47,550 nucleotides of DNA from M3007 sp964539805 (GCA_964539805.1 CAZIKN010000035.1:1-47550), one strand, 5' to 3'; shown: positions 33,793 through 42,506, counted from the stretch's first letter. Program-made: numbers and translations. The notes: generated from the sequence alone by a model not told the origin.

Positions 33793-34968
33793 TCAATATA
33801 ATAGTTTTCGTTTTTTTTGGGTACTGCGTTTTTTCCCTTTTATGCGCACGGTACCGGATGCTTCTTCCTCTTGAATGATCTGGGAAAGCGGCTTGTAACG
33901 GCGGTCTTCTAAGGAGTCGAAAAGAATACCGGTAATACGGAGTACGGTGCGCCTGTTTTTTTGGTGCTCTTCCTCAGAGCAAACAACCCTATTGCGGCAG
34001 CGGTTGGCCAATTGGCTTTCGCCATAGCCCTTTGCTGTGATGCGGGCGGACTCCACGCCTTCACTGATGATATAGGCCACGGCGCTTTCGGCGCGTTTTT
34101 GTGAAAGGGTTTGGTTGTAGGCATCGCTGCCACGGGCATCGGTATGGGAGCCGAGCTCTACGCTGAGGCCCGGGTTGTCCTTGAGCAGTTCCACGGCCAC
34201 ATCCAACCTTTCGGCGGCATCGGGTCGTATGTCCCATTTGTCATAATCGTAGTAGATGTTCTGGATTTCTATCTTTTTTTCCAATGCGGCCTTTTCCAGT
34301 TCTATATTGGCCAGAAGTGTGCCCATGGTATTGTTGTTGGTCAAGTTTTCGGTTACGCCCGGCGTGAGGCTGCGCACCCCGTCAACACAAAGGATACAGC
34401 CTTCTATGTTCACATATACTTCTATACGTTTGGCCAAATAACCCGGTTTTCGGATCATCATGGTGTAGTGGTTGCCCGGTTCAAAGTATTGGCGGAAAAA
34501 GGCAAACTCGTGGCGCGGCAACACCTGCTCCGTTTTTTTGGTGGTGCGGTTATAAATTTCAATGGTTGCACCGGGTATGGCATCCACGATCTGGTCAGGG
34601 TGTTCACGGGCATCTGCCAAGGTGGCATCAAAGAGGTAGCCGGGTTTGCGGTGCATTTCCAATTTGACATAAACCGGCTCATCTTTCAATTCCACGGTGT
34701 CCAAATGTTCCACGAATGGTTCTTTGCGGCAGGTAATTTTGTAGCGGCCTTTGGGTAAAAGGGCCGTGAAGCGCCCTACGGTATCGGTATCCCATTCACC
34801 CTGCAGAATGTTGCCGGGTAGTTTATGAACGGACACCCTTACCTGTTGCAGGTAGCCCCGGTTGTTCACCTCAAAGGTATATCCTTCCAAAATGGTCTGC
34901 GCGGATAGGTTTTGGCCGCAAATAATGACAGTCAAAACCAAAAATAATCGTGTTAGTGGGTTTTTCAT
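33793..34968 (-). CDS. OmpA-family peptidoglycan-binding protein, frameshifted near its C-terminus
   Basis: A 391-residue exported protein: signal MKNPLTRLFLVLTVIICGQNLSAQ, two beta-rich N-terminal domains (carboxypeptidase-regulatory-like: GRFTALLPKGRYKITCRK, and KPGYLFDATLADAREHP..), then the OmpA C-terminal domain at about 240-350 (IYYDYDKWDIRPDAAERLD, VELGSHTDARGSDAYNQTLSQKRAESAVAYI, ITAKGYGES) that holds diaminopimelate of peptidoglycan. The arginine/asp pair of the domain is present. The natural end appears to be lost: after KGKK the frame reads RSTQKKRKLLY and stops, whereas the +1 frame continues into the SPOR-like segment. Role: anchoring the outer membrane to the wall. Confidence 0.85.
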   Translation of the reverse strand: MKNPLTRLFLVLTVIICGQNLSAQTILEGYTFEVNNRGYLQQVRVSVHKLPGNILQGEWDTDTVGRFTALLPKGRYKITCRKEPFVEHLDTVELKDEPVYVKLEMHRKPGYLFDATLADAREHPDQIVDAIPGATIEIYNRTTKKTEQVLPRHEFAFFRQYFEPGNHYTMMIRKPGYLAKRIEVYVNIEGCILCVDGVRSLTPGVTENLTNNNTMGTLLANIELEKAALEKKIEIQNIYYDYDKWDIRPDAAERLDVAVELLKDNPGLSVELGSHTDARGSDAYNQTLSQKRAESAVAYIISEGVESARITAKGYGESQLANRCRNRVVCSEEEHQKNRRTVLRITGILFDSLEDRRYKPLSQIIQEEEASGTVRIKGKKRSTQKKRKLLY

Positions 34969-35019
34969 TTAAGGCCTGATATTAAGTGAGCCGCGAAAAT
35001 ACGCCGTTTTCAGGAAGAA

Positions 35020-37911
35020 TCACGGTTTTTTAATGCTCATCTTCTCTCGCAGGAATCTTCCGGTGTGGCTTTCCTTTACGTCTAACAAGCCTTCAGGAGT
35101 ACCTTCATACACTAAACCGCCACCCTCGGCACCGCCTTCCGGGCCAAGATCAATGAGCCAATCGGCTGTTTTGATGACCTCCATGTTGTGCTCCACTACC
35201 AGCACCGTGTGCCCTTTTTCCACAAGGGCGTTGATGGCTGTCAGCAGTTTCTGTATGTCATGGAAATGCAACCCCGTTGTCGGTTCGTCGAAAATGAAAA
35301 AGATATGGCCGCTGGCATTTTCGCGGATCAGGAAGGAGGCCAATTTGACGCGTTGGGCCTCGCCGCCGGACAAGGTGGAGGAGGATTGGCCCAGTTGTAC
35401 ATAACCTAAGCCCACATCAAAAAGCGGGCGCAGGCGATCAATGATTTCTTTTTGTCCTTTGAAAAACTCAAGGGCTTCCGCAACGCTCATTTGCAGCACA
35501 TCAAAAATGCTTTTCCCTTTGTATTGCACCTCCAGCACATCTGATTTGAAGCGGCGGCCCTTGCATTCCTCGCATTCCAGGTGTACATCGGCCAAAAACT
35601 GCATTTCCACTACTTGTTCGCCTTCTCCTTTACAAGCCTCACAGCGCCCGGCCTCCACGTTGAAACTGAAGTGTTTGGATTGATAACCGCGAATCTTGGA
35701 CAGTTGTTGACTGGAAAAAAGGTCGCGGATGTAGTCATAGGCTTTAACGTAAGTGACCGGGTTGCTCCGACTGCTTTTGCCTATGGGGCTTTGATTGATA
35801 AACTCCACACGGGTAATTTTTTTAACAGGCCCTTCAATACCGTCAAAAAGGCCGGGCTGTTTCCCGTTGTTGTCGGGCAGGTGCTGTTGCAGTGCGGGAT
35901 AAAGGATTTCGCGCACGAGGGTGGTCTTGCCCGATCCGCTCACGCCACTGACTACCGAAAGCACATGCAGGGGGATGCGGATATCTATGTTTTTCAGGTT
36001 GTGCTGGCGAGCGCCTTTGAGCGTGATATAGTCCGGTGACTTTCGGCGTATTGAGGGCAATTTGATCTGCATGGCACCGCTCATATATTGGGTGGTCAGG
36101 CTCTCTGGTGCTGCCTTTTGAATATCGGCATAGTCTCCGGCAAAAACAACGTGCCCCCCGTTGACACCGGCCTCCGGGCCCATATCCACCAGGAAATCAG
36201 CATTTTTGATGACTTCTTCCTCGTGTTCTACCACTACTACCGTATTACCCAGATCGCGCAAGGTTTTTAACACACTAACCAAGCGCCCGGTATCGCGGGG
36301 GTGCAGGCCCACCGAAGGCTCATCCAGCAGGTACATGGAGGCCGTCAGGTTACTGCCAAGGGTGCGTGTAAGGTGAATACGCTGCGTTTCACCGCCTGAG
36401 AGGGTGCTGGAAATGCGATCCAGCGTCAGGTAGCCCAAGCCGAGCTCAACCATAAACTTGAGGCGGTTGTTGATTTCGAGCAGCAGGCGCTTTGCCACTT
36501 GTTTATCGTATTCACTGATTTGGTTGTCAAGGGTTTGAAAAAAGGTCAATACCCCGCTAAGCGGTACGCTGGTAAGGTCGGAAATATTCTTTTCGTTGAT
36601 TTTGACACAAAGGGCCTCCATGCGCAAGCGCCCCCCTTCACAGCTTGGGCAGCTGGTTTTGCCCCTGTATCGGGCCAAGGTGACGCGGTTTTGTATTTTG
36701 TAGGTTTTGCTTTCCAATTCCTTGAAAAAGGCATCCAAGCCCTCGAAATGTGCATTGCCTGTCCACAACAATTTTTGTTGGGGCTTGCTCAGGTTTTCAA
36801 AAGGCGTGTGTACCGGAAAATCAAAGCGGTGCGCCGCCTGCAACAAAGCCTCTAACCACTCTCCCCATTTTTCACCTTTCCAAGGGGCAATGGCACCATC
36901 ATAAACACTTTTGGTTTTGTCTGGCACTACTTTATCGGGGTCAATGCCCAGGACGCGCCCATAACCTTCGCAGGTAGGGCAGGCCCCATAAGGATTGTTA
37001 TAGTTGAACAACTGCGGAGTAGGCTCCGGAAAACTGATGCCGTCCAATTCAAAGCGGTTGTTAAAGGCTTGGTTGTTGGTTATTGGTTGTTGGTTATTGG
37101 TTGATGGGGTGGGGGGAGTAGCATCAATGATTAGGTCGCCTTCGCCTTCGTAAAAAGCGGTGTGGATGGAGTCGGCGAGGCGCATCCATTCACTTTCATC
37201 CGCAATGGGCATGACAAAACGATCTACAAGCAGGGCCATTTGATGTACCAGGCCCATCATTTCGGGATTTTCCAGGGCCTCTTCTATGCGGATAATCTCG
37301 CCTTGATTAATCAGACGGGTGTATCCTTTTTGTAATAAAAGCTGGCATTCCTGTTTGGCTGTACGCTGTGCCAATTTTTTGGCTAGAGGCACAAGCACAA
37401 TGCCCCGCGTACCATCAGGCAAAGCTTTGATGTGGTCAATGACATCGGAAACCTCATGTTTTTTGACAATCTGACCTGAAACAGGCGAATAGAACTTGCC
37501 AATACGCGCATATAAGAGCCGTAAAAACTCATAAATCTCGGTCATGCTGCCCACCGTGGAGCGGGCATTGCCTGTGGTCACCCGCTGTTCTATGGCGATG
37601 GCCGGACAAATGCCCCGGATATAATCCACATCGGGTTTTTTCATGCGGCCCAAAAACTGGCGGGCATAACTGGACAAACTTTCCACATAGCGGCGTTGGC
37701 CCTCGGCGTACAAGGTATCCATAGTGATACTGGATTTGCCGGATCCGGATACGCCAGTGACCACGATAAGCTTGTTTTTGGGCAGGCGCAAATCCACATT
37801 GCGCAGGTTGTTGGTGCGGGCTCCTTTGATGTTGATGAAATTGGGATCAACCACATCAGCGACAGGGGCTGAAGGGGCCACAGAGGGGCTGGGGTTTGCT
37901 TTTTTTGCCAT
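35020..37911 (-). CDS. uvrA: Excinuclease ABC subunit A, with a repeat-encoded insertion
   Basis: UvrA is the damage-sensing ABC-type ATPase of nucleotide excision repair. The 963 residues start at ATG 37911 (MAKKANPSPS); the frame is open to 38118 but the extra 69 residues are not family-like. First Walker A GVSGSGKS is at 53-60, second GVSGSGKT after VVSGVSGSGKTTLV; zinc modules CPTCEGYG, CPSCEGGR and CEACKGEGEQ..CEECKGRR; two LSGGE signatures (STLSGGETQRIHL, STLSGGEAQRVKL). At about 269-281 is a Thr/Asn/Gln/Pro segment (STNNQQPITNNQ) encoded by the YAACCAN repeat, in the variable linker before FNNRFELDGISF. That segment is not a normal UvrA feature. Confidence 0.96.
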   Translation of the reverse strand: MAKKANPSPSVAPSAPVADVVDPNFINIKGARTNNLRNVDLRLPKNKLIVVTGVSGSGKSSITMDTLYAEGQRRYVESLSSYARQFLGRMKKPDVDYIRGICPAIAIEQRVTTGNARSTVGSMTEIYEFLRLLYARIGKFYSPVSGQIVKKHEVSDVIDHIKALPDGTRGIVLVPLAKKLAQRTAKQECQLLLQKGYTRLINQGEIIRIEEALENPEMMGLVHQMALLVDRFVMPIADESEWMRLADSIHTAFYEGEGDLIIDATPPTPSTNNQQPITNNQAFNNRFELDGISFPEPTPQLFNYNNPYGACPTCEGYGRVLGIDPDKVVPDKTKSVYDGAIAPWKGEKWGEWLEALLQAAHRFDFPVHTPFENLSKPQQKLLWTGNAHFEGLDAFFKELESKTYKIQNRVTLARYRGKTSCPSCEGGRLRMEALCVKINEKNISDLTSVPLSGVLTFFQTLDNQISEYDKQVAKRLLLEINNRLKFMVELGLGYLTLDRISSTLSGGETQRIHLTRTLGSNLTASMYLLDEPSVGLHPRDTGRLVSVLKTLRDLGNTVVVVEHEEEVIKNADFLVDMGPEAGVNGGHVVFAGDYADIQKAAPESLTTQYMSGAMQIKLPSIRRKSPDYITLKGARQHNLKNIDIRIPLHVLSVVSGVSGSGKTTLVREILYPALQQHLPDNNGKQPGLFDGIEGPVKKITRVEFINQSPIGKSSRSNPVTYVKAYDYIRDLFSSQQLSKIRGYQSKHFSFNVEAGRCEACKGEGEQVVEMQFLADVHLECEECKGRRFKSDVLEVQYKGKSIFDVLQMSVAEALEFFKGQKEIIDRLRPLFDVGLGYVQLGQSSSTLSGGEAQRVKLASFLIRENASGHIFFIFDEPTTGLHFHDIQKLLTAINALVEKGHTVLVVEHNMEVIKTADWLIDLGPEGGAEGGGLVYEGTPEGLLDVKESHTGRFLREKMSIKKP
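37069..37106 (-). repeat. YAACCAN repeat inside uvrA, in frame
   Basis: On the coding strand: CATCAACCAATAACCAACAACC and onward, the same 7-base units as before deoC. Read in the same phase it gives QPIT-NNQ residues. Confidence 0.85.
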
Positions 37912-37917
37912 TATCAC

Positions 37918-37973
37918 TAGCTTTGGAGAAAGGGACAGCGGGACATTGATTGTCCCTTCCTTTCTCCAAAGCG
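37918..37973 (-). promoter_or_regulatory. Long hairpin in the uvrA leader
   Basis: On the minus strand GCTTTGGAGAAAGG..GGGACA pairs with TGTCCCTTTCTCCAAAGC over 18 bp (with a 4-5 base bulge). The -7 box TAATTTTG (37981-37974) lies just upstream, so the transcript would begin at the base of the hairpin, 7 bases before uvrA ATG. It could mask the start or stabilise the 5' end. It may also serve as terminator of the preceding gene, but it lacks a T-run. Confidence 0.5.
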
Positions 37974-38011
37974 CAAAATTAAAAAACTTTTTGTTTTTAA
38001 AACAGCAAAGT

Positions 38012-39190
38012 TCAATTATGGACAAACTTTCCCCGTGCCGTACCTTTTTCCGTGTGTACGCTGATAACAAATGTGCCTGAGGCCAATTCGGATAGATCAA
38101 GGGTTTCCTGTGCCTCAAATCGCTTGTTCAGCACCAAAACCTGCCGGCCCGAGAAGTCGCTTACCGTAATGCGCCCTTGCAGCCCTTCAAACAGCCTCAT
38201 ATCCAGGATCGCTTGGTTCGATGCCGGATTGGGCATAATGGAGAGTTGCTGAGGCTTAGCGAGGTTTTGTGCAGACAATGTGCCATCCACTATCCACAAA
38301 GATAACTCTCTTTTTATATTGCTGATTATCAAACCATTGCGATATTCCTCAATACAAACGCCATAGGTAAATAAACCAGCTTTGTTGGGGGTGAAACTAA
38401 GGGTACCGTTTATTGGGGACAAGGACATCCCTGGTGCAGGTAAAGGGTTTAACGGGGAGTATGCAGGAGCAGTAAAAGGCACTTCATCGAAAGGTGGCGG
38501 GCAAGGTGGCGTCGGCATCAAGCCATTGCAAGAGGTAGAGGCTGGGGCCGCAGCAATATTTCCTCCTCCTGCATCTGGTGCGCAAAGGGAATAGAGCAAA
38601 AGATCTCCTTCAGCATCCCTGGCCGAAAGATCAAGATTGATTTGTTGTCCAAGACAAACTATCATAGGAACTGCAATAGTTATCTGGGGCGACTGGTTCT
38701 TCTCTTTCCTTGCTCCGGCTGTTATCGCCACGCTAAACGTGCTGCCTATGTCTCTCGGGTTGATTAGATTTGATATTGTTGAATTTCTACAACAACGCTG
38801 ATAAACAACCACATACGTACTGCTATCATCACTTGCGGGTATATCAAAATTAAAGATGTACTCCGTGATCTCAACGCAGGGCGCTTTTGGCGGAGCCGGG
38901 ATACAACCCGCAACGGTCAGGCTGTCTAAGCGACGGATGGCGTTGTGGTTTACCGTTTTTTCCTGGAACAAAACGGTGGATTGGCCATTTTGCCTGTAGA
39001 TGGCAATACTGGCCGGATTGTCAAACTGAGCGCCTCCTACTCCACAATCCCTGTAAATAACAAGACGGATGTTGGCGGTACTACCCACCATTTTATAGTC
39101 CATGAAACCGCCCAAAATATGTAGTGCTTGAGCCTGTCCATTAAACAAAAATACAAAAACCAGAAGCATTAAAAAAGTTGTGTTTTTCAT
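38012..39190 (-). CDS. Secreted T9SS type A cargo protein of unknown function
   Basis: A 392-residue protein starting at ATG 39190: signal MKNTTFLMLLVFVFLFNGQAQA, then a long beta-rich region beginning LHILGGFMDYKMVGS and including IRLVIYRDCGVGGAQFD, CVEITEYIFNFDIPASDDSSTYVVVYQRCCRNSTISNL, LLYSLCAPDAGGGN and FTPNKAGLFTYGVCIEEYRNG. This is the cadherin-like/gliding-motility SprB-neighbour type often seen in Bacteroidota exoproteins; I do not assign a function. The last 80 residues are a type A sorting domain (SIMPNPASNQAIL, GRITVSDFSGRQVLVL, LASGTFVISVHTEKG). The frame is open upstream to 39403, but the signal peptide decides the start. It ends 100 bases before the uvrA start. Confidence 0.8.
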   Translation of the reverse strand: MKNTTFLMLLVFVFLFNGQAQALHILGGFMDYKMVGSTANIRLVIYRDCGVGGAQFDNPASIAIYRQNGQSTVLFQEKTVNHNAIRRLDSLTVAGCIPAPPKAPCVEITEYIFNFDIPASDDSSTYVVVYQRCCRNSTISNLINPRDIGSTFSVAITAGARKEKNQSPQITIAVPMIVCLGQQINLDLSARDAEGDLLLYSLCAPDAGGGNIAAAPASTSCNGLMPTPPCPPPFDEVPFTAPAYSPLNPLPAPGMSLSPINGTLSFTPNKAGLFTYGVCIEEYRNGLIISNIKRELSLWIVDGTLSAQNLAKPQQLSIMPNPASNQAILDMRLFEGLQGRITVSDFSGRQVLVLNKRFEAQETLDLSELASGTFVISVHTEKGTARGKFVHN

Positions 39191-39297
39191 GTCGTAAGAA
39201 AGTAAGGGAATGAAACAATAATATTGATTTTTTACATGGTTAAAAGGTTGACGAAGAACAGGAAAGAAGCGTTGGCTTGAATTTGAAATAATATTTT

Positions 39298-40455
39298 TCA
39301 CCACTCCTCCTTTTTTTTTCCAAATATCTGCCACAAACCGATCAGCCCAAAATAAAGCCCGATAGCGGCATCTGTGATCGGGATGAACAACCAGGGTCGC
39401 CATTCACCTGTGATGTGCATCATCCTGCGCCAACTTGCGCTTACAAATACCATCCGTACGGCCCAAACAGCCCATGCCCACAAAGCCCAGTCGGTTAAAC
39501 TCAACACCAACAATGCAGCATAATACCCGCTGTGCGCCAGGGCCAAAGCCCCTAATACCAGGCGATGGCGGGTTTTGTAGTAAGCGCCAGCCCGAACATG
39601 CCTCCTTTTTTGCTGCCACCACTCGGATGGTTTGTCTTTCATTTTGGAGCACATAAAAGCCTCATGGTCAAAGCATAATGTGGTATTATAAGCCGTGGCT
39701 ACGGCATTTACCAGCAAATCATCATCACCCGAAGGCAAGCTTTTATGCTTTGAATAGCCACCCGCCCGCTCAAACAGGGGCCGCCGCCAGGCCATATTTC
39801 GGCCCACGCCCATATAGGGCATGCCCGCCTGTGTCATACCTGCGTAGGTGAAAGCGGTGAAAAATGCCCCGCCAAGTTCAGCCACAGTCCAGAAAAAATT
39901 GCCTTTTGCCGTTGAGCTTATTTCCGGGGCATAGCCCAGCACGATTTCTATGACCTCGTTTTCAAAGGGCAAGCATATTTTTTCGAGCCAAAAAGGAGAG
40001 GAGGGCCAGCAATCGGCATCAGTAAAGACCAAAATGTCATAGCGCGCGGCGTGAATGCCCGCTTCAAGGGCGGCTTTTTTGCCCACAGATTTTTTTTCGG
40101 GCAAATGCAGGATGCGCAAATGCGGGTGCTGCATTTCCATTTGTTGCAAAACACTCAAGGTAGCATCGGTGGAAGCATCATTGATGACAATAATTTCAAA
40201 ATCAGCGGGGTATATTTGGTTTAACAACTTCGGGAGATGCTGTTTCAGGTTTTGGGCTTCGTTGCGGGCCGCGATGATTACGGAGGCGCCAAGTTGCGTT
40301 CCCGCCGGTATCGCAGCTGGGCGGGAAGGCGGCTGCTTTGTACAAAAAAGAGATCGAACCCACCATATTTCCGGGAAGGGTTTGCCTTGGCGCAACACGG
40401 GCAATGTCGTGAATGCGGCCAAAACAAATAGGGCAAACAGGGCGAGAAAAAGCAT
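39298..40455 (-). CDS. Family 2 glycosyltransferase, membrane-bound
   Basis: A 385-residue enzyme with an N-terminal membrane helix (MLFLALFALFVLAAF), a GT-A fold catalytic domain (ASVIIAARNEAQNL, IIVINDASTDAT, the DxD-like FTDADC, GKKAALEAGI, PSGDDDLLVN) and two or three C-terminal helices (LVLGALALAHSGYYAALLVLSL, PWLFIPITDAAIGLYFGLIGLW). This is the layout of processive or lipid-linked GT2 transferases. The sugar and acceptor cannot be read. It starts at ATG 40455; the frame extends to 40530 without reason. It is followed by the T9SS gene at 39190, and the two are about 107 bases apart. Confidence 0.88.
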   Translation of the reverse strand: MLFLALFALFVLAAFTTLPVLRQGKPFPEIWWVRSLFCTKQPPSRPAAIPAGTQLGASVIIAARNEAQNLKQHLPKLLNQIYPADFEIIVINDASTDATLSVLQQMEMQHPHLRILHLPEKKSVGKKAALEAGIHAARYDILVFTDADCWPSSPFWLEKICLPFENEVIEIVLGYAPEISSTAKGNFFWTVAELGGAFFTAFTYAGMTQAGMPYMGVGRNMAWRRPLFERAGGYSKHKSLPSGDDDLLVNAVATAYNTTLCFDHEAFMCSKMKDKPSEWWQQKRRHVRAGAYYKTRHRLVLGALALAHSGYYAALLVLSLTDWALWAWAVWAVRMVFVSASWRRMMHITGEWRPWLFIPITDAAIGLYFGLIGLWQIFGKKKEEW

Positions 40456-40602
40456 TGGGCGGCAAGATAGGCAGGCCGATTTAAAGTCGGCGGTTACATT
40501 ATGATATGCAGCCTCAATTGTACAGATCACCCTCTGAAGTGACGGACATCATTCCTTTTCAGGGTGGATACCATCCAATTTTGCCCCATAAAAGCACACA
40601 TT

Positions 40603-41013
40603 ATGAAGATCAAATTATTGCCGGAAAAAACAATGGGCGAGCTGCAAAATGAATTTTCAACAGCGTTTCCCGGGCTTAAATTGGTGTTTTTTTCCAAACC
40701 GCACAAAGAATTCAAGGGTAGTGCCGCCAAGTTTATGCTCATGGAAAAGGAAACCCCTTTGCGTGATATTTCGCCCAAAATAGTCGCTTGTGATATGAAT
40801 TTTGAAGCAAGCATGACCGTGAGCCAGGTAGAAAAAATGTTTGAGGATTCCTTTGCCCTGCACGTGCAGGTGTTCCGCAGGTCTGGGAGGACATGGTTGG
40901 AAACATCCGTCACAGATAACCTGACCCTGGCCGAACAAATGACCAAGGTGACTGAAAGTGAAAACGTACATCAGGAATTTGTTGATCCATTGGATTACAG
41001 GGAAATGGACTGA
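40603..41013 (+). CDS. Small conserved hypothetical protein
   Basis: 136 residues from ATG 40603 (MKIKLLPEKTMGELQNEFSTAFP); the frame could start at 40564, adding 13 residues that do not look like protein. No signal, no membrane segment. Visible patterns are LKLVFFSKPHKEFKGSAAKFML, a LRDISPKIV turn, TVSQVEKMFEDSFALHVQVFRRSGRTWLETSVTDNLTLAEQ, which recalls a small family of uncharacterised Bacteroidota proteins with the ending WLET..TD..TLEEQ. No function is known to me. It is a single-gene unit, ended by a strong terminator at 41043-41101. Confidence 0.72.
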   Translation: MKIKLLPEKTMGELQNEFSTAFPGLKLVFFSKPHKEFKGSAAKFMLMEKETPLRDISPKIVACDMNFEASMTVSQVEKMFEDSFALHVQVFRRSGRTWLETSVTDNLTLAEQMTKVTESENVHQEFVDPLDYREMD

Positions 41014-41365
41014 TTCCGGTTAGTCGGTTTGCTGTTGATTTGATCTGCTGTTGATTTGTAGCGAAGCATACACGCTACAAATCAACAGCAGATTTTTTTT
41101 AGGAAACCGAAACAAGCGGTTATCATTTTGTTGCACGCACCCGCTTCCACTAAATTTGGTCTTCTTTGAGCAATGATTCGATTTTAACATACAGACTTGC
41201 ACATTCATTTAACCTTTGCTGCGCTGCTTTGCACCGGGGATTTTTCTTGTGGAAAAAGTGTACCTTCAAACTTCAGCACCTTACAAACTGCTCTGGAAAT
41301 CCAGATAGGTTCCAAGGATCGGATACATCATAACTTGCATATTAAAATATCATTCTTTTCCATTC
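41014..41365 (+). other. Intergenic region after the small hypothetical gene
   Basis: About 350 bases. It holds the 21-bp terminator at 41043-41101 and, just upstream, a 12-base partial repeat GCTGTTGATTTG at 41031-41042 that repeats part of its stem. The rest (41102-41365) has no credible gene, only an unsupported 90-codon frame at 41197-41469 that overlaps the next gene. Confidence 0.6.
41043..41101 (+). terminator. Very strong intrinsic terminator, 21-bp perfect stem
   Basis: Stem 41043-41063 with 41073-41093 (ATCTGCTGTTGATTTG.. type), 9-base loop, then eight T. It closes the transcript of the small gene before it. Confidence 0.85.
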
Positions 41366-42379
41366 ATGAAAAACCTTTTACACAAACCATTACCTGCCCA
41401 TTACTTGTTAGTTGCTTTTGGGGGAGGTATCTTGTTAATGCTGCTATACTTCAAATTAAACCCCAATAGATTAAGTGAGGGGGACCTATCCGCAAGTAAA
41501 TCCACCCCCGCCACTTCAAGTCGCTTGGAAAGTACAGATTTTGAATATATCAAGCCCTTGCTTTACATTGATCGGGAAACAGAGTCGAAAACATTTTACA
41601 CCTTAAAGCAAGATGTAAAAGCCCGCTTGGCTGCCCTGAAAAAATCTGGCATCATCACAGAAGTGGGGGTGTATGTCCGTGAGTTTGACCACGGTTATTG
41701 GATGGGTATTGGCGAGGATATTTCGTTTCATCCCGGCTCCCTGTTCAAGGTGCCAGTGATGATAGCGGCACTGCGTGTTGCAGAAAAGGATTCTACTTTT
41801 TTGAACAAAAAAGTGCCTTTTTTCCTGCCTAAAGACAAGGTGTTGCCCGTGCAAAACTATACTACCGACAGCCTGATACAAGGACGTAGTTACAGTATCG
41901 CGGACTTGTTGAAATATACCATAGTCCATTCCGATAACCGGGCTTATTGGCTACTAAGCCAACAGCTGGACTGGAATATAGTCAATAAAGTACACACCGA
42001 TATCAGTAAGGATTTGCCCAAGCGTGGGGATGAAGATGGCCTGGCCCGTACTAATGCCCGATCCTATTCCAAATTGTTGATTGCGCTGTACAATGCCACT
42101 TATTTAAAACCTGAGTTGTCAGAATACGCGATGCAGATACTGGCAGAATGCCAATTTGACCAAGGATTAAAAAAAGGCATGCCCAGTACCGTGAAACTGG
42201 CTCACAAATTTGCAGAATGGGACAATGGCACCGTGTTTGAGCTGCATGAGTCGGGCATTGTCTATTTGAAAGGAAAACCCTATGTCATTACCATAATGAC
42301 TAAAGGTACGAAGCGCTCGGAACTACCCGCTGCTATTGCAAGCATCGCTCAAACGCTTTATGAAGGGCTTGCGCCTTGA
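41366..42379 (+). CDS. Class A beta-lactamase-fold serine hydrolase, membrane-anchored
   Basis: A 337-residue protein with one membrane anchor (12-30: HYLLVAFGGGILLMLLYF) and a periplasmic domain of the beta-lactamase2/class A fold. SxxK is Ser125-Lys128 in PGSLFKVP, SDN is Ser189-Asp190-Asn191 in IVHSDNRA, and the third motif is weak (VKLAHKFAEW where KTG would be). The deviation and anchor suggest a PBP-like or other cell-envelope acyl-transfer enzyme rather than an antibiotic-degrading one. It stands alone between the terminator at 41101 and paaA. ATG 41366. Confidence 0.85.
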   Translation: MKNLLHKPLPAHYLLVAFGGGILLMLLYFKLNPNRLSEGDLSASKSTPATSSRLESTDFEYIKPLLYIDRETESKTFYTLKQDVKARLAALKKSGIITEVGVYVREFDHGYWMGIGEDISFHPGSLFKVPVMIAALRVAEKDSTFLNKKVPFFLPKDKVLPVQNYTTDSLIQGRSYSIADLLKYTIVHSDNRAYWLLSQQLDWNIVNKVHTDISKDLPKRGDEDGLARTNARSYSKLLIALYNATYLKPELSEYAMQILAECQFDQGLKKGMPSTVKLAHKFAEWDNGTVFELHESGIVYLKGKPYVITIMTKGTKRSELPAAIASIAQTLYEGLAP

Positions 42380-42476
42380 TTTTTTGCACAAAATTTTAAC
42401 ATCGCCCAAACTTCTTTGGGCATGAGATGTTACCTTTGTCCGTCCAACAGGATGCCCATATAAATGTGTATCCTTC

Positions 42477-42506
42477 GGTCTTCATACCTCATACTTCATA
42501 CCTCAA
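42477..42506 (+). repeat. CATACYT heptamer repeat upstream of paaA
   Basis: Units CGGTCTT, CATACCT, CATACTT, CATACCT lie in register, ending about 6 bases before ATG 42512. Confidence 0.65.

Noticed and set aside
33793..33845. Programmed ribosomal frameshift in the OmpA gene
   Set aside because: The shift needed is +1 (or -2), the A-runs do not give the usual -1 slippery layout, and no downstream pseudoknot is visible; a mutation or read error is simpler.
40470..40486. Hairpin GCCGATTTAAAGTCGGC as a regulator site
   Set aside because: Only a 5-bp stem, single occurrence in the window, no link to a promoter.
41197..41469. 90-codon frame before and overlapping the beta-lactamase-fold gene
   Set aside because: No ATG start, overlaps the signal anchor of a clear gene in another frame, no family-like sequence.
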